From: Euryarchaeota archaeon UBA556
GTDB taxonomy: Archaea; Thermoplasmatota; Poseidoniia; Poseidoniales; Thalassarchaeaceae
NCBI GenBank assembly: GCA_002494975.1
Contig: DADI01000037.1
Span: 1-6,687 of the forward strand
Direction of reading: 5' to 3'
Length of the DNA stretch: 6,687 nt
A program made the position numbers and the translations under genes. Below are positions 5,483 through 6,687 of the stretch, piece after piece (the stretch's first letter is position 1; each line of letters opens with the position of its first letter). The notes beneath the pieces were generated by a model. That model saw nothing but the letters and a program-made list of their open reading frames with translations, was not told the DNA's origin and ran no database searches.

Positions 5483-6673
5483 ATGCAAGACAAAAATACT
5501 ACTTCGAATCAGACTACTGATGGAAGTTTAACGTCAGAACAGAAAGCGAGATATGCTAGGCACCTAATGCTACCACAAGTAGGTGAAAGTGGACAAGAGA
5601 AAATAAATTCAACCTCTGTTTTAGTTGTTGGAGCCGGCGGTTTAGGCTCTCCTGTACTGATGTATTTAGCAGCAGCAGGAATTGGTAGAATAGGAATAGT
5701 TGATGATGATTTTGTCGATATTACAAATTTGCAACGTCAAATAATACATTCAACATCATCCGTTGGAGAATTAAAAGTTAATTCTGCTAAGAAAAGAATT
5801 AATCAAATAAACCCCAGTATCAAAGTTGAAGTTTTCAACTATAGGTTAGAAGTTAAAAATATCGAGAATATAATCAAAAATTATGATATTATTGTTGATG
5901 GAACGGATAACTTCGCAACACGATATACAATAAATGACTGTTGTGAAATATTAGGAAAACCTTGGGTTTTTGGAAGTATACATAGATTCGAAGGTCAGGT
6001 TTCAGTGTTTAATCTGGAAGGAAGTCCGAATTATAGAGATTTATTTCCAAAGGCACCCCCCCCTGAATTAGCACCCAATTGTGCAGAGGCAGGAGTACTA
6101 GGGGTACTACCGGGAATTGTAGGTTCATTCCAAGCGAATGAAGTATTAAAAATCGCATTGGGTATTGGAGATACTCTGGATCATGAATTATTATTAATAG
6201 ATGCACTAACAATGAACATTAGAAAACTTAGTTATAGTGCTGATAAAAAAAGAAAAAGAATAACTCAGCTTTCTGAGGAAGCGATATCTTGTTCGGTGAG
6301 TCAGGATGAGCAACAATCATTAGATTCCTCACAAATCAGAGAATATATGGAAGAAATTCAACCGTCGGATTATGTGGAAAAACTGAAACAGGGCTGGGAT
6401 CCATTTTTCTTAGATGTAAGAGGTGAAGCAGAGGAGAAAATAGTTACTCTTCCAAATACTAATCTCCGAATCACACATACAGAAATACCCTCTAGAATTG
6501 GAGAAATACCAACTGATAGAGATATCGTAGTTTACTGCAGAAGTGGTACGAGGTCGGCAATGGTAGTTAAGTTCCTTAGAATGTCAGGTAAGTATTCCAA
6601 TAATCTATACAATCTATCAGGTGGTATTCACTTGTGGTCAAAAACAGTAGATTCAAGTATACCTAAGTATTAA
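5483..6673 (+). CDS. moeB: MoeB/ThiF-type E1-like adenylyltransferase fused to a C-terminal rhodanese domain
   Basis: The protein would adenylate the C-terminal glycine of a ubiquitin-like sulfur carrier (MoaD, ThiS or archaeal SAMP) and, through its rhodanese domain, supply sulfur for the thiocarboxylate. In the 396-residue form, residues about 20-250 are the E1 fold: RYARHLMLP (23-31), ATP-binding GAGGLGS (50-56), NLQRQ (82-86), Lys98, DGTDNF (139-144) and APNCAEAGVLGVLPG (197-211), whose Cys200 matches the thioester/persulfide cysteine region of MOCS3/Uba4. A charged linker leads to a rhodanese domain (about 290-390) with the active loop CRSGTRS (352-358), Cys352 being catalytic. Both CxxC pairs that bind zinc in E. 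coli MoeB are absent: the first position reads NYRDLF, and the second region has no pair. Cyanobacterial rhodanese-fused MoeB, as I recall, shares this. The carrier protein gene is not in the window. It probably shares a transcript with trxB. Confidence 0.92.
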   Translation: MQDKNTTSNQTTDGSLTSEQKARYARHLMLPQVGESGQEKINSTSVLVVGAGGLGSPVLMYLAAAGIGRIGIVDDDFVDITNLQRQIIHSTSSVGELKVNSAKKRINQINPSIKVEVFNYRLEVKNIENIIKNYDIIVDGTDNFATRYTINDCCEILGKPWVFGSIHRFEGQVSVFNLEGSPNYRDLFPKAPPPELAPNCAEAGVLGVLPGIVGSFQANEVLKIALGIGDTLDHELLLIDALTMNIRKLSYSADKKRKRITQLSEEAISCSVSQDEQQSLDSSQIREYMEEIQPSDYVEKLKQGWDPFFLDVRGEAEEKIVTLPNTNLRITHTEIPSRIGEIPTDRDIVVYCRSGTRSAMVVKFLRMSGKYSNNLYNLSGGIHLWSKTVDSSIPKY

Positions 6674-6687
6674 TTTAAACTACCTAC

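Overview
The window looks like a piece of an AT-rich archaeal chromosome, most plausibly a marine planktonic euryarchaeon of the Poseidoniales (Marine Group II) kind. The archaeal call rests on three genes: RibL, an FAD synthetase family known from archaea; a RibB whose motif spacing resembles methanogen DHBP synthases; and a RibH with an archaeal-type core. The first gene of each inferred transcript lacks a Shine-Dalgarno motif, while genes inside the transcripts mostly have one, which also fits archaea. The lineage is an inference from gene content, not from a marker gene.

Left part (1-2148, minus strand). A large membrane protein runs off the left edge. It has a signal peptide, a cysteine-containing extracytoplasmic domain of about 210 residues, a single membrane helix, a polar linker and then the start of an AmpG/acetyl-CoA-transporter-type MFS permease. 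Upstream of it on the same strand lies a short GHMP-family sugar kinase related to fucokinase and heptose-7-phosphate kinase (HddA). Together they could form an uptake-and-phosphorylation pair.

Middle (2149-4451, plus strand). A 92-base divergent intergenic region separates the kinase from a compact flavin operon, ribB-ribL-ribE-ribH. RibB makes the four-carbon unit, RibH builds lumazine, RibE dismutates it to riboflavin, and RibL adenylylates FMN to FAD. GTP cyclohydrolase, the deaminase/reductase steps and riboflavin kinase are not in the window. The operon is mosaic: RibE is the bacterial two-barrel riboflavin synthase, not the pentameric archaeal enzyme, and RibL contains no cysteine.

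Right part (4545-6673, plus strand). A 93-base gap leads to trxB, an FAD- and NADPH-dependent thioredoxin reductase, followed 8 bases later by a MoeB/ThiF-type E1-like adenylyltransferase fused to a rhodanese domain. The latter would charge a ubiquitin-like sulfur carrier (MoaD, ThiS or SAMP type). The plus-strand block thus joins flavin supply, a flavoprotein thiol reductase and a sulfur-transfer enzyme. All genes except the leftmost are complete. No RNA genes, mobile elements or CRISPR arrays were seen. Nothing here is clearly a new system; the most unusual items are the ectodomain-permease fusion, the mosaic rib operon and the cysteine-free RibL.
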